Positions 1-6,624 of a stretch of 12,719 bases of DNA are shown piece after piece. Origin of the DNA: an uncultured Selenomonadales bacterium (GTDB lineage: Bacteria > Bacillota > Negativicutes > Selenomonadales > Selenomonadaceae). Position 1 is the first letter of the stretch. Every line of letters starts with the position of its first letter. The notes below the pieces were generated by a model that made no database searches, had not been told where the DNA came from, and worked only from the letters and a program-made list of their open reading frames with translations. The translations under genes were made by a program, and so were the position numbers. The stretch spans positions 1-12,719 of the forward strand of contig CALDHY010000087.1 in NCBI GenBank assembly GCA_937901445.1, given 5' to 3'.

Positions 1-352
1 GCGTTCTGCTTCTATTTGGTTTACCAACATTCCCTTGAAAAAGCAGAATGAAGAAATAAATTTGGTTTTTGAATATTCGCCTGAAAAATATCCGCACTAT
101 GATAACTATGACGCAATAGAAGTTAGCAAAACTGTGCAAATTCCCTGCGATTATTTCGGCGTAATGGGCGTACCAATAACTTTTCTTGACAAATACAACC
201 CTAATCAGTTTGAAATTTTAGGTGCAACTGAAAGTGAAGGCAAAGGTTTTTCAAATGGCTTGTGGCAAAAAAATTCCGGCGTCGCGCAGGCTATAATTAA
301 CGGCAAAAAAGTTTATAAGCGGCTTTTTATTCGGCGGCGGCAACAATCCTAA
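1..352 (+). CDS. EcoRI-type adenine-specific DNA methyltransferase, C-terminal part (5' end outside window)
   Basis: The reading frame is open from base 2, through a WFTNI segment, to the TAA at 350-352. The gene therefore begins left of the window, and the internal TTG at 35 is not the start. About 116 residues are visible. The motifs WFTNI, YDNYDAI and GVMGVPITFLDKYNP, and the closing INGKKVYKRLFIRRR, match as I know them the C-terminal region of the EcoRI-family adenine-specific methyltransferases, which transfer a methyl group from S-adenosylmethionine to N6 of adenine in a recognition site. The catalytic (D/N)PPY motif would lie outside the window, so activity cannot be judged. A DUF262-HNH nuclease lies downstream on the same strand, so the pair may form a restriction-modification unit. 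The stop codon is the first step of a short CCTAA-type repeat. Family assignment is fairly sure; pairing with the nuclease is inference. Confidence 0.85.
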   Translation, partial: RSASIWFTNIPLKKQNEEINLVFEYSPEKYPHYDNYDAIEVSKTVQIPCDYFGVMGVPITFLDKYNPNQFEILGATESEGKGFSNGLWQKNSGVAQAIINGKKVYKRLFIRRRQQS

Positions 353-374
353 TCCCTAACCCCTAACAACTAAA
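350..374. repeat. Short degenerate heptamer array (CCTAATC-like) at a stop codon
   Basis: Three head-to-tail heptamers, CCTAATC, CCTAACC and CCTAACA, are followed by ACTAA. They begin on the stop codon of the methyltransferase and place TAA stops in several frames. The array resembles intergenic slippage repeats. No function is visible. Confidence 0.5.
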
Positions 375-395
375 AAAGGCGGCAGGAATGAGTTT

Positions 396-524
396 ATGAT
401 AGAAATTGAAAAACTGCGCGAATATTTTTTGGCAGACAAAGTTTTTGTAACTGAACACGCGGCAGAAAGATTTCATCAGCGCAATATAAAAATAAAAGAT
501 ATTCGCAGTGCCGTAAAGTTATGA
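396..524 (+). pseudogene. Truncated DUF4258 toxin-like gene (MqsR-like partner), broken
   Basis: An ATG at 396 opens a 42-residue frame starting MIEIEKLREYFLADK and containing TEHAAERFHQRNIKIKDIRSAV. This is the N-terminal half of DUF4258 proteins, which commonly pair with YgiT-type zinc-finger antitoxins. The frame ends at TGA 522-524. In another frame the next codons read MTGKI and then stop. The family normally continues straight after IRxAV with a TGEIIE-like motif, so a 5-base insertion near 517-521 best explains the frame break. The remaining half of the domain is missing altogether, because the RBS of the next gene follows within about 25 bases. I read this as an inactivated toxin with its antitoxin retained. 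A genuine 42-residue protein is less likely. Confidence 0.6.
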
Positions 525-556
525 CGGGAAAAATTTAAAAACGCGGAGGTAAAAAT

Positions 557-787
557 ATGAATTGTTTAGTTTGCAAATCCGGCAAGATGATTGACAGTAT
601 AGAAACATATTTTGCAAAATTGAACGGCGGCTACGTCATTATTGAAAATGTTCCTTGCAAAAAATGTGAGCAATGCGGCGAAATTTTGTTTTCGGCGTCC
701 ACGATTGAAAAAATTGAAGATTTACTTGAAATGTACAAAAAAGTTTACAGCAAAATTTTTATTATTGATTATCAAAAGGCGGCGTAA
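557..787 (+). CDS. YgiT/MqsA-type zinc-finger antitoxin-like protein
   Basis: This 76-residue protein starts at an ATG preceded by GGAGG seven bases upstream. It has the layout of YgiT-type zinc-finger proteins: an N-terminal CLVC pair (C3, C6), a central segment ending GGYVIIENVPC, a second CEQCGE pair, and then FSASTIEKIEDLLEMYKKV, which resembles the linker leading to the HTH in full-length MqsA. The C-terminal HTH of MqsA is absent, as is normal for the short DUF4258-linked versions. Such proteins bind zinc, neutralise the partner toxin and may repress their own operon. Here the upstream partner is broken, so this is probably an orphan antitoxin. The gene sits between the methyltransferase and the HNH nuclease, all on one strand, with 28 bases to the next start. 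Confidence 0.8.
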   Translation: MNCLVCKSGKMIDSIETYFAKLNGGYVIIENVPCKKCEQCGEILFSASTIEKIEDLLEMYKKVYSKIFIIDYQKAA

Positions 788-815
788 AGGCGGCGGACTT
801 GAAAGGCGGGCAAAA

Positions 816-1910
816 ATGAAATACAAATTGGAAGAAATACCGATAAGCAAGTTGGTTGAAGATTACAAAGATAACGCCGAAGAAGGCTGTTTTGGCTACG
901 GCGGCAAGTTGAACATTCGCCCGCCTTACCAGCGAGAATTTATCTACACCGGCAAAAAGCGCGAGGCAGTCATTGACAGTATCCAAAAAGGCTTGCCAAT
1001 AAGCGTTATGTATTGGGTAAAAAAATCTGACGGTACATTTGAAGTATTGGACGGGCAACAGCGCACAATTTCAATTTGCCAATATTGCAGCGGCGAATTT
1101 TCAATAGAGCATATGGGTTTTAAAAATTTGACAGCCGCCGACAAGGAACAAATTTTGAATTACAAGTTGGCGGTTTTCATTTGTGAAGGCACGGACAAAG
1201 AAACGCTGGAATGGTTCAAAGTGATAAACACGCCCGGCACAGAATTAAACGCGCAGGAATTACGCAACGCAATTTTTTCCGGCAGTTGGTTAAATGACGC
1301 CAAAAAATATTTCAGCAAAAATAGTTGTTCGGTTATACAGTTAGGTTACAATAAATATTTGGACGGCTCGGCAATTCGTCAAGATTTTTTGGAAACTGCG
1401 CTAAAGTGGATTTCTGCGCGAGACGGTATAAAAATTGAAGATTATATGGCAAAGAATCAGGACGCGCCGAATTGTAATGAGCTTTGGCTGTACTTCAAAA
1501 AAGTTATGGATTGGGTCAAGGCAACTTTCACAACATATCGCAAGGAAATGAAAAAAGTTGAATGGGGCTTTTTATACAACAAGTACAGTGAAAAAAATTA
1601 CGATACAAAAAAACTTGAGGCGGAAATTGTTTCAATGCTTGAAGACGAAGATATTACCAGTTCACGCGGGATTTATGAATATTTGTTTGACAGAAACGAG
1701 CGGCACTTAAGCATTAGAAAATTCAGCGATAAAATCAAGCGTGCGGTTTATGAAAAGCAAAATAAATGCTGTGCAAAGTGTACTAAACATTTTCCGATTG
1801 ATAAAATGCACGCCGACCATATCACGCCGTGGAGCAAAGGCGGGCGCACTGTTGAAAGTAATTGCCAAGTGCTCTGTGAAAATTGCAACCGAATTAAAAG
1901 CGATGTTTAA
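816..1910 (+). CDS. DUF262 and HNH endonuclease domain protein (GmrSD-like)
   Basis: This 364-residue protein has an N-terminal DUF262/ParB-like fold with the hallmark DGQQR at residues 79-83, preceded by RPPYQREF at 35-42. A C-terminal HNH zinc-nuclease domain spans about 314-364. It shows two CxxC knuckles (C319/C322 and C354/C357), the catalytic-type D334-H335 pair, N349 and N358. In the GmrSD family DUF262 is a nucleotide-dependent domain and the HNH part cuts DNA, often phage DNA with modified bases. The protein is shorter than the large GmrSD fusions (no DUF1524), resembling stand-alone DUF262-HNH nucleases. I chose the ATG at 816 because the longer frame from 642 runs through the zinc-finger gene. 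The RBS is weak (GGCGGG). The neighbouring EcoRI-like methylase suggests self-protection. Domain call is sure; the biological target is inferred. Confidence 0.85.
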   Translation: MKYKLEEIPISKLVEDYKDNAEEGCFGYGGKLNIRPPYQREFIYTGKKREAVIDSIQKGLPISVMYWVKKSDGTFEVLDGQQRTISICQYCSGEFSIEHMGFKNLTAADKEQILNYKLAVFICEGTDKETLEWFKVINTPGTELNAQELRNAIFSGSWLNDAKKYFSKNSCSVIQLGYNKYLDGSAIRQDFLETALKWISARDGIKIEDYMAKNQDAPNCNELWLYFKKVMDWVKATFTTYRKEMKKVEWGFLYNKYSEKNYDTKKLEAEIVSMLEDEDITSSRGIYEYLFDRNERHLSIRKFSDKIKRAVYEKQNKCCAKCTKHFPIDKMHADHITPWSKGGRTVESNCQVLCENCNRIKSDV

Positions 1911-1920
1911 AAAAAATTTC

Positions 1921-1949
1921 GTGACAATATCGAAAGAAAAAGTTAAAAT
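1921..1949 (+). promoter_or_regulatory. Predicted sigma-A promoter of the CBS-ACT gene
   Basis: GTGACA (1921-1926), a 17-base spacer, then TAAAAT (1944-1949). The predicted transcription start, about 1956, lies inside the terminator hairpin that ends the upstream nuclease gene. Read from sequence only. Confidence 0.45.
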
Positions 1950-1979
1950 CTTCCTAACAGAAACTCGGAAGATTTTTTT
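1945..1979 (+). terminator. Rho-independent terminator after the HNH nuclease gene
   Basis: A perfect 9-bp stem, AAATCTTCC (1946-1954) pairing with GGAAGATTT (1967-1975), has a 12-base loop and runs into a tract of seven T. It ends the defence block and overlaps the predicted promoter of the next gene. Confidence 0.75.
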
Positions 1980-1995
1980 ATTGGAGGGATGAAAA

Positions 1996-2652
1996 ATGTT
2001 TGTAGCGGAAAGAATGACGCGGCACCCGGTAACAATGACTTCAGATGCAACGGTTGCTGAAGTCGACAGAATGATGAAAAAGTACAAGTTCCACCGAATG
2101 ATAATCGTTGACGACGGAAAATTGGTCGGCTATTTAAGCGACAGAGACGTTATGCGCGTTGCGCCTTCGCCGGCAACTTCACTTTCAAAATTTGAAATTC
2201 GTGAACTTTTGGACAAATTAAGCGTCAAAGATATTATGCAACAAAAAGTTATCACGGTTAATGAAGATGCCACGATTGAAGAAGCCGCGCTGATAATGTA
2301 CCAAAACAAAGTCGGCGGCTTGCCGGTAATTTCGCAAGTTGGAAAAGTTGTAGGGATTATCACGGCAACAGATATTTTGAAAACTTTTATTGAGGTAATG
2401 GGCTTGCCGGGCGGCGGCAAAATCAGAATGACTTTAGAAGTTGAAGACAAAATTGGCGTTATGGCTGAAATTACCAAAATTATTGCTGACAGCGGAATTA
2501 ATATTGACAGTATGATAGTTTGTCAATCCTACGAAAATAAAAAAGAACTTGTTGTTCGCCTCGACGCTCGCGCAGATTTATTTGAAGAAATTAAGAACAA
2601 GTTGGACGCGCGCGGTTACAAAGTTATTCACGTTGTAAAAATAGTGGGATAG
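1996..2652 (+). CDS. CBS-CBS-ACT domain protein (AcuB-like)
   Basis: This 218-residue cytosolic protein starts at an ATG seven bases after GGAGGG. Two CBS motifs fill about residues 1-60 (ERMTRHPVTM...) and 77-135 (VKDIMQQKVITVNEDAT, then VGGLPVI and GIITATDIL). An ACT-like domain follows from about 142 (RMTLEVEDKIGVMAEITKIIADSGINI). CBS pairs bind adenine nucleotides and ACT domains bind amino acids, so the protein is probably a small-molecule-responsive regulatory module. The layout matches AcuB-type proteins of Bacillota, where the partner is often unclear. Its last codons (I-V-G-stop) form the first unit of the octamer array downstream, so that repeat has reached into the coding end. Family call is sure; ligand and partner are unknown. 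Confidence 0.85.
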   Translation: MFVAERMTRHPVTMTSDATVAEVDRMMKKYKFHRMIIVDDGKLVGYLSDRDVMRVAPSPATSLSKFEIRELLDKLSVKDIMQQKVITVNEDATIEEAALIMYQNKVGGLPVISQVGKVVGIITATDILKTFIEVMGLPGGGKIRMTLEVEDKIGVMAEITKIIADSGINIDSMIVCQSYENKKELVVRLDARADLFEEIKNKLDARGYKVIHVVKIVG

Positions 2653-2719
2653 TGTTGTAGTTTGATAGTGTGGTAGTAATTACTATTCCACTATCGCACT
2701 ATCCAACTATCACACTACA
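2641..2719. repeat. Ten-unit inverted octamer array (TAGTGNGA-like)
   Basis: Five head-to-tail octamers carrying TAGT (ATAGTGGG, ATAGTGTT, GTAGTTTG, ATAGTGTG, GTAGTAAT) are followed by five carrying the complement ACTA (TACTATTC, CACTATCG, CACTATCC, AACTATCA, CACTACAT). The centre is the palindrome AGTAATTACT. On folding, all five TAGT cores pair in register with interrupted 4-base spacers, giving a long imperfect hairpin. It lacks a T tract, so it is not a normal terminator. It begins within the last codons of the CBS gene and ends just before the RBS of the HAD gene. Confidence 0.75.
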
Positions 2720-2732
2720 TTGGAGGCGTTGT

Positions 2733-3428
2733 ATGTTTAAGGCGGTAATTTTCGACATTGACGGCACAATTTACAGCTACGTTGAAAACGACAGAATCGC
2801 TGTTAAAAGCCTTTGCGAATTTGCAGAAAAAGTTTTAAAAATTGAAGAAAAAGAATTTCGTGCAGTCTACAAAGAGGCGCGGCGAATTGTCAAAGAGGAA
2901 CGCTTGACTGACGGCGGCGCGCGTCACAGCAGAGTTTTATTTTTTCAAACTGCGCTTGAACTTTTGGGCAAAAATCCTTTCTGCCACGTTTTGGAAATGT
3001 ACGATATTTACTGGAATAATTTTTTGGCGAATATGAAACCGTTTGAAGGCGCGGCAGAATTTATAAAAAAATTAAAAAGCGCGGGCGTCAAAATTGCACT
3101 TTGTACGGATATGACGGCGCACATTCAGTACCGAAAAATTAAACAACTCGGCTTGAATCATTTTGTAGATTTTATGGTTACCAGTGAAGAAACCGGATTG
3201 GAAAAACCTGCGCGAGTAATGTTTGAACTTGCACTAAAAAAAATGAAAGTTACGGCGGCTGAAACTGCCTATTTCGGAGACAGCCCCGAACGTGATATTG
3301 CGGGCGCAGCGAATGTTGGAATAACGCCTTTTTGGTACAGCGGCGAAAAACTTTTTGAAAATAAAAATATCTCGTGCGTCGAAGTTCATTCGTATCTTGA
3401 AATTATGGATTCAAAACTTTTCTTTTAA
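2733..3428 (+). CDS. HAD-superfamily hydrolase (phosphoglycolate phosphatase-like)
   Basis: This 231-residue protein starts at an ATG preceded by TTGGAGG six bases upstream. All four HAD motifs are visible: motif I DIDGT with nucleophile D8 and acid D10; motif II in ALCTDMT; motif III lysine in TGLEKPA; and motif IV FGDSPERDIAGA. A helical cap lies between motifs I and II (about 15-95), the C1 cap type of phosphoglycolate phosphatase-like and house-cleaning phosphatases. It should use Mg2+ and an aspartyl-phosphate intermediate to dephosphorylate a small cytosolic metabolite. The substrate cannot be read from sequence. The next gene starts 21 bases after its stop, so the two are likely co-transcribed. 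Confidence 0.88.
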   Translation: MFKAVIFDIDGTIYSYVENDRIAVKSLCEFAEKVLKIEEKEFRAVYKEARRIVKEERLTDGGARHSRVLFFQTALELLGKNPFCHVLEMYDIYWNNFLANMKPFEGAAEFIKKLKSAGVKIALCTDMTAHIQYRKIKQLGLNHFVDFMVTSEETGLEKPARVMFELALKKMKVTAAETAYFGDSPERDIAGAANVGITPFWYSGEKLFENKNISCVEVHSYLEIMDSKLFF

Positions 3429-3449
3429 AAAAATCTGGGGGTGAATATC

Positions 3450-4013
3450 ATGCGCGTAATAGTTGGAATAACGGGCGCAAGCGGAATTGTAATAGCGGTG
3501 GAACTTTTGCAAAGGTTAAGACAAATTGAAGGCGTCGAAATTCATTTGATAATTACGGACGGCGGCGCGCTTACCATTCGTGACGAAACGAATTTTGACG
3601 TTTACTCAATTAACAGATTGGCGGACGTTGTCTACAATGTTCACGAAATGGACGCGGCAATAGCAAGCGGCAGTTTTATTACAGAAGGAATGGTAATAGT
3701 TCCCTGCACGATGAAAACGGTTGCCGGGATTGTAAGCGGTTACAGCGATAATTTGCTTTTGCGCGCGGCTGATGTTTGCATTAAGGAGCGTCGAACTCTG
3801 GTAATTGTGCCGCGTGAAATGCCCTTCAGTCGAGTTCACTTGCGCAATATGAAAGAACTTGCAGATTTGGGCGTGGTGGTTATGCCGCCGGTTATGACTT
3901 TTTACAACACTGATATGACGCTTCAAAGTCACATTAACCACGTTGTAAATAAAATCCTTTTCCAGTTGCACTTGCCAACAGAAATGATTGAGTGGAGCGG
4001 CGGCAAGAAATGA
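3450..4013 (+). CDS. ubiX: UbiX-family flavin prenyltransferase
   Basis: This 187-residue protein starts at ATG 3450, seven bases after a GGGGG stretch. An in-frame GTG at 3441 lies too close to that stretch. UbiX/Pad1 signatures are complete: the Rossmann-like GITGASG (6-12), SGSFITEGMVIVPCTMKT (73-90), DNLLLRAADV (100-109) and PREMPFSRVHLRNM (121-134). The family attaches a dimethylallyl group to FMN and makes prenyl-FMN, the cofactor of UbiD decarboxylases. No ubiD is within this window, so the client enzyme must be elsewhere. Spacing suggests an operon with the HAD phosphatase; the family uses dimethylallyl phosphate, but a link between the two is only speculation. Confidence 0.9.
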   Translation: MRVIVGITGASGIVIAVELLQRLRQIEGVEIHLIITDGGALTIRDETNFDVYSINRLADVVYNVHEMDAAIASGSFITEGMVIVPCTMKTVAGIVSGYSDNLLLRAADVCIKERRTLVIVPREMPFSRVHLRNMKELADLGVVVMPPVMTFYNTDMTLQSHINHVVNKILFQLHLPTEMIEWSGGKK

Positions 4014-4390
4014 CTGAAATAAAAACGGCTATGAAGATTATGAAGACAATATATGCCGCCTTATCAAAGATAGGATAGAATATTTTGTAAAACTGCCGCT
4101 AAAAACATTGAGGATTTTAGAAAGCTTATTGAAAATATTCAACGCTGAATATTTTCCACATCCAACTTTAAGACAACATAATTTAAAAGGCGACTCGGAC
4201 AAAAAAGGAAAGCGCAAGGCAGCAGTTCGCTTGAAAGTGTAGCAGATTTTATTTTGAACTCTGCGCGAAAGTTGGAAACTTGAACAGTTTAATTGGTGAT
4301 ATAAAAAAACTTATATAAAAATTCCTGCAGCACTTCAAAAATTTTTTTGTAAGCGATATAATGTTTCAAAATTTTAAGGAGGTTAAAATT
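4014..4390. other. Intergenic stretch with no intact gene; possible decayed coding remnant
   Basis: No complete gene with a start and RBS is present. Bases 4018-4242 are stop-free in one + frame but lack an ATG, and its middle reads KDRIEYFVKLPLKTLRILES. Another frame gives protein-like pieces such as NIEDFRKLIENIQR and SSLESVADFILNSARKLET, broken by stops. This switching between plausible frames suggests a frameshifted relic. I do not recognise the family. The right end carries the promoter of the next gene. Confidence 0.35.
4334..4362 (+). promoter_or_regulatory. Predicted sigma-A promoter of the epimerase-like gene
   Basis: TTCAAA (4334-4339), a 17-base spacer, then a perfect TATAAT (4357-4362), 28 bases before the ATG of the downstream gene. 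The -35 is weak (4 of 6) and the -10 is consensus. Confidence 0.55.
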
Positions 4391-5158
4391 ATGCCGAGTA
4401 TCAAAAAAGAATCGTTCGGTAAACTTTCAGACGGGCGCGAAGCCACAGTTTACACCCTGCGCAACAATAAAGGCAACGAATTGAAAGTAACAAATTACGG
4501 GGCTAGAGTCGTTTCACTGCGTTTTCGCAACAAAGACTTTGAAAATAAGTTCGTGCTTAAAAGTTATCCCGATGTCAGCGGCTATGAAAAAGACGACGCG
4601 GCGGGCGTTGTTTACGTTGACGGTTCAAACGAATTTGATAAAGTTATTTGGGACGCTGCAGAAATTATCGAAGGCTTGAAACTTACTGCCACCGTTGGCG
4701 AAAAGTCCGCCGAAATTATTTACAGCATTTCCAACGATAACGAACTTAGCATAAAGTACAACGCAAAAGGCATCGATGATATTTCAACGCAGTTAATTTT
4801 CAGCGCGGACGTATTGCCGGATTCAAATTTCAGAATTTATGACGAGTCAAAATCCAACGGCAAAATTTCCGGCAAAAATACTTACGGCATTATCGATAAA
4901 CCGGCGGTTGTCGAAATGGAAGTTGGAATGTTCGGCTATGATCCCGGTTGTCCTATTAATTGGCTTGACGCCGGATTGAAAAACGCGGCTGATATTGTTT
5001 CTGACGCGGCAGATATTATGTTGAACATTTTTGCCACTCAAAATAATTTACACCTTGAGGAAGTCGAAGGCGGCTTTGCAATTAAGACAAGCGGTTCAAA
5101 ATCTGCAGACGGCGAAATTAAATCTCAAACTGTCTATGTTTTGAAGAATAGAAATTAA
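4391..5158 (+). CDS. Divergent aldose 1-epimerase (GalM)-like protein, probably not catalytic
   Basis: This 255-residue protein starts at ATG 4391, eight bases after AAGGAGG. The first 60 residues are typical of the aldose-epimerase fold: KKESFGKLSDGREATVYTL, then NYGARVVSLRF and VLKSYPDVSGYEKDD. After that the family signatures fade. I cannot find the NRI, LHGG or NHxYFNL segments that hold the GalM catalytic and sugar-binding residues, nor a clear catalytic glutamate, and the protein is shorter than the usual 330-350 residues. It may be a non-enzymatic relative or act on an unknown sugar. No signal peptide is present. It has its own promoter and ends 138 bases before a strong bidirectional terminator, so it appears monocistronic. 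Fold assignment is reasonable; function is unknown. Confidence 0.6.
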   Translation: MPSIKKESFGKLSDGREATVYTLRNNKGNELKVTNYGARVVSLRFRNKDFENKFVLKSYPDVSGYEKDDAAGVVYVDGSNEFDKVIWDAAEIIEGLKLTATVGEKSAEIIYSISNDNELSIKYNAKGIDDISTQLIFSADVLPDSNFRIYDESKSNGKISGKNTYGIIDKPAVVEMEVGMFGYDPGCPINWLDAGLKNAADIVSDAADIMLNIFATQNNLHLEEVEGGFAIKTSGSKSADGEIKSQTVYVLKNRN

Positions 5159-5285
5159 ATAAGCCCGTAGACGCGCCTGAAGTACCCTATAAGCCGCGTT
5201 TCAAGTTCAAGTGTATAATTTTATCAAAAAATTTTAAGACGGCTTACAAGCGATTCTAAGCGTTTAAATCTGCGCGATAATTTTT

Positions 5286-5350
5286 AATAAAAAAAACTCC
5301 TGCTACAACTTTTGAAGTTGCAACAGGAGCAATTTTTTTCTTTAGTGTCA
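5286..5350. terminator. Bidirectional Rho-independent terminator between the epimerase-like gene and sepF
   Basis: A strong hairpin pairs CTCCTG (5297-5302) plus CAACTT with AAGTTG plus CAGGAG (5334-5339) around a TTG loop. It has a T tract on the + side (5342-5349) and an A tract on the other side that gives a T tract on the - strand. It serves both converging genes. Confidence 0.85.
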
Positions 5351-5899
5351 GTGATAACGAACGGAGGCAACCAGCGCGGCAATATCACTTGTGCTGATTC
5401 CTGCCGGTACGTACAGGAAAATTTTTTCTGAAATTTTGGTTACTGCGCCGTCAACCGCGTAGCAAACGCCGTCGATATAATCGCAAATTCTGCGCTGTTC
5501 TTCAGTGTGAACGTATTCATAATTGACAACAACCGCCTTATGTGCCAAAATATCGTCCGCAATTCCATTAATTTGGCTGTAGTCTGCCGGCGTGTAAACC
5601 TTCATTACAAATTCGGGAGCTTTGATAATTTGCAAATTAGGACGGTTGGTTTTTGAAGTATCCGTATAAGCAGTATAATTTACGCCGTTGACAGTAGCGG
5701 TATTGCCGGTTGAAGTACTGCCCATAGCTGCGCGACGCGCCGCCACGTTTTCAGCCAAAGTTTGAGCTTGTGTCGGCATCTGCAGGGGTTTTTGTTCAGC
5801 CTTTTCCTCTTTATCTTTTTTTTCAGTAACTTCCTCTTCGTCATTATCGATTGGCATAAGTATATCTGCAACTTTCCTAACCCAATCCATCAAAATCAT
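5348..5899 (-). CDS. sepF: Cell division protein SepF
   Basis: This 183-residue protein starts at the ATG at 5899, eight bases after AAAGGG; an in-frame ATG three codons later is an alternative. The N-terminus MILMDWVRKVADILM suits the amphipathic membrane-anchoring helix of SepF. A charged, Glu/Lys-rich and then Gln/Thr/Asn-rich linker spans about 17-85. The C-terminal SepF domain (about 85-183) shows IIKAPEFVMKVYTPADY, HKAVVVNYEYVHTEEQRRICDYIDG, and the SEKIFLYVPAGIS ending. SepF polymerises into rings, binds the FtsZ C-terminus and tethers the Z-ring to the membrane. The linker is longer than in B. subtilis SepF (about 150 residues). The gene follows a prepilin-peptidase gene on the same strand but has a candidate promoter of its own. 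Confidence 0.9.
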   Translation of the reverse strand: MILMDWVRKVADILMPIDNDEEEVTEKKDKEEKAEQKPLQMPTQAQTLAENVAARRAAMGSTSTGNTATVNGVNYTAYTDTSKTNRPNLQIIKAPEFVMKVYTPADYSQINGIADDILAHKAVVVNYEYVHTEEQRRICDYIDGVCYAVDGAVTKISEKIFLYVPAGISTSDIAALVASVRYH

Positions 5900-5948
5900 T
5901 AAAATCGCCCTTTCGTAACTTAACTATTAACACTTTATAATTTTTGTA

Positions 5949-5978
5949 ATTTTAACATAATGGATTTAAATTTGTAAA
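5949..5978 (-). promoter_or_regulatory. Candidate sigma-A promoter of sepF
   Basis: Reading the - strand, TTTACA (5978-5973), an 18-base spacer, then TAAAAT (5954-5949), about 50 bases before the sepF ATG. It is moderate in quality. I see no terminator between the upstream prepilin-peptidase gene and sepF, so read-through is also possible. Confidence 0.4.
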
Positions 5979-5997
5979 GGGTTTTTTCAAGATATTT

Positions 5998-6624
5998 TCA
6001 GAAAAATTTTTTAATGAACGCCAAAAATACAATCGCCGATAATGTGAAATAGGGACCGTACGCAAAATAACTTTTACGGTCTTTTTGTTTGGTTATAATC
6101 AGTAAAATTGCAACCGCGCCGCCAAAAATACTTGCCGCCAATATTACGTCAAGCAAAGTTTTTGTACCGAGCCAAATTCCCATTACGAAAACTAATTTAA
6201 CATCGCCGCCGCCAATTCCGCCGTGTGTAATTATTGAAATTAATAAAAAAATTGCGCCGCCTGCAACCGCCGCTGTAATTCTGTCAAGGAGCGGCAAATT
6301 TAAATGTATCGCCGCCAAAATTCCGAGCACTGCGAATGGAAGTAACATTTTGTTGAAAATAACGTACTGTTCAAAATCTGTAAAAGTTATCAGCGACAGA
6401 AAAAAAATTATCGCCGTCAAGTAAAAGTACAGCGGCGCGGGTACGTCAGCAATATTCAAAAAATTCACGAACAACAGCAACGCCAATAATGGCTTGCGAA
6501 ACTTTGAACGGCTTGAAATTTCGTCCGGAAAAGTCAGCGGCGCATTTGGTAATTGGTACAGTGAATCAATCCAACGCGAGCCGGAAATTGTCAGCACTGC
6601 ACTTAAAATTATTGCTGTCAACAT
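5998..6624 (-). CDS. A24-family prepilin peptidase lacking the Cys-rich methylase region
   Basis: This 208-residue polytopic membrane protein has roughly six hydrophobic segments. Both aspartate motifs of type IV prepilin peptidases are present: FTDFEQYVIFN (first catalytic Asp) and GGGDVKLVF (the GxGD motif). Such enzymes cut class III signal peptides of pilin-like proteins on the cytoplasmic face. The normal N-terminal region with four cysteines (CxxC pairs) that accompanies N-methylation is absent; only a short remnant around ISSRSKFRKPLLAL remains. No pilin or secretion genes are nearby. The ATG lies at 6624 and overlaps the stop of the macrodomain gene by seven bases (ATGTTGA), with GGAG five bases upstream, indicating translational coupling to that operon. 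Confidence 0.82.
   Translation of the reverse strand: MLTAIILSAVLTISGSRWIDSLYQLPNAPLTFPDEISSRSKFRKPLLALLLFVNFLNIADVPAPLYFYLTAIIFFLSLITFTDFEQYVIFNKMLLPFAVLGILAAIHLNLPLLDRITAAVAGGAIFLLISIITHGGIGGGDVKLVFVMGIWLGTKTLLDVILAASIFGGAVAILLIITKQKDRKSYFAYGPYFTLSAIVFLAFIKKFF

Noticed and set aside
642..815. Upstream extension of the DUF262-HNH protein
   Set aside because: It would overlap the zinc-finger gene out of frame and has no family similarity; ATG 816 begins at the normal DUF262 N-terminus.
2641..2719. Octamer array as CRISPR or simple terminator
   Set aside because: Unit length of 8 with no spacers excludes CRISPR; lack of a T tract argues against an ordinary terminator.
5998..6624. Prepilin peptidase as the leader protease of the Cys-repeat peptide
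   Set aside because: The peptide has no class III signal sequence (no charged leader ending in Gly followed by a hydrophobic helix), so only operon proximity supports it.
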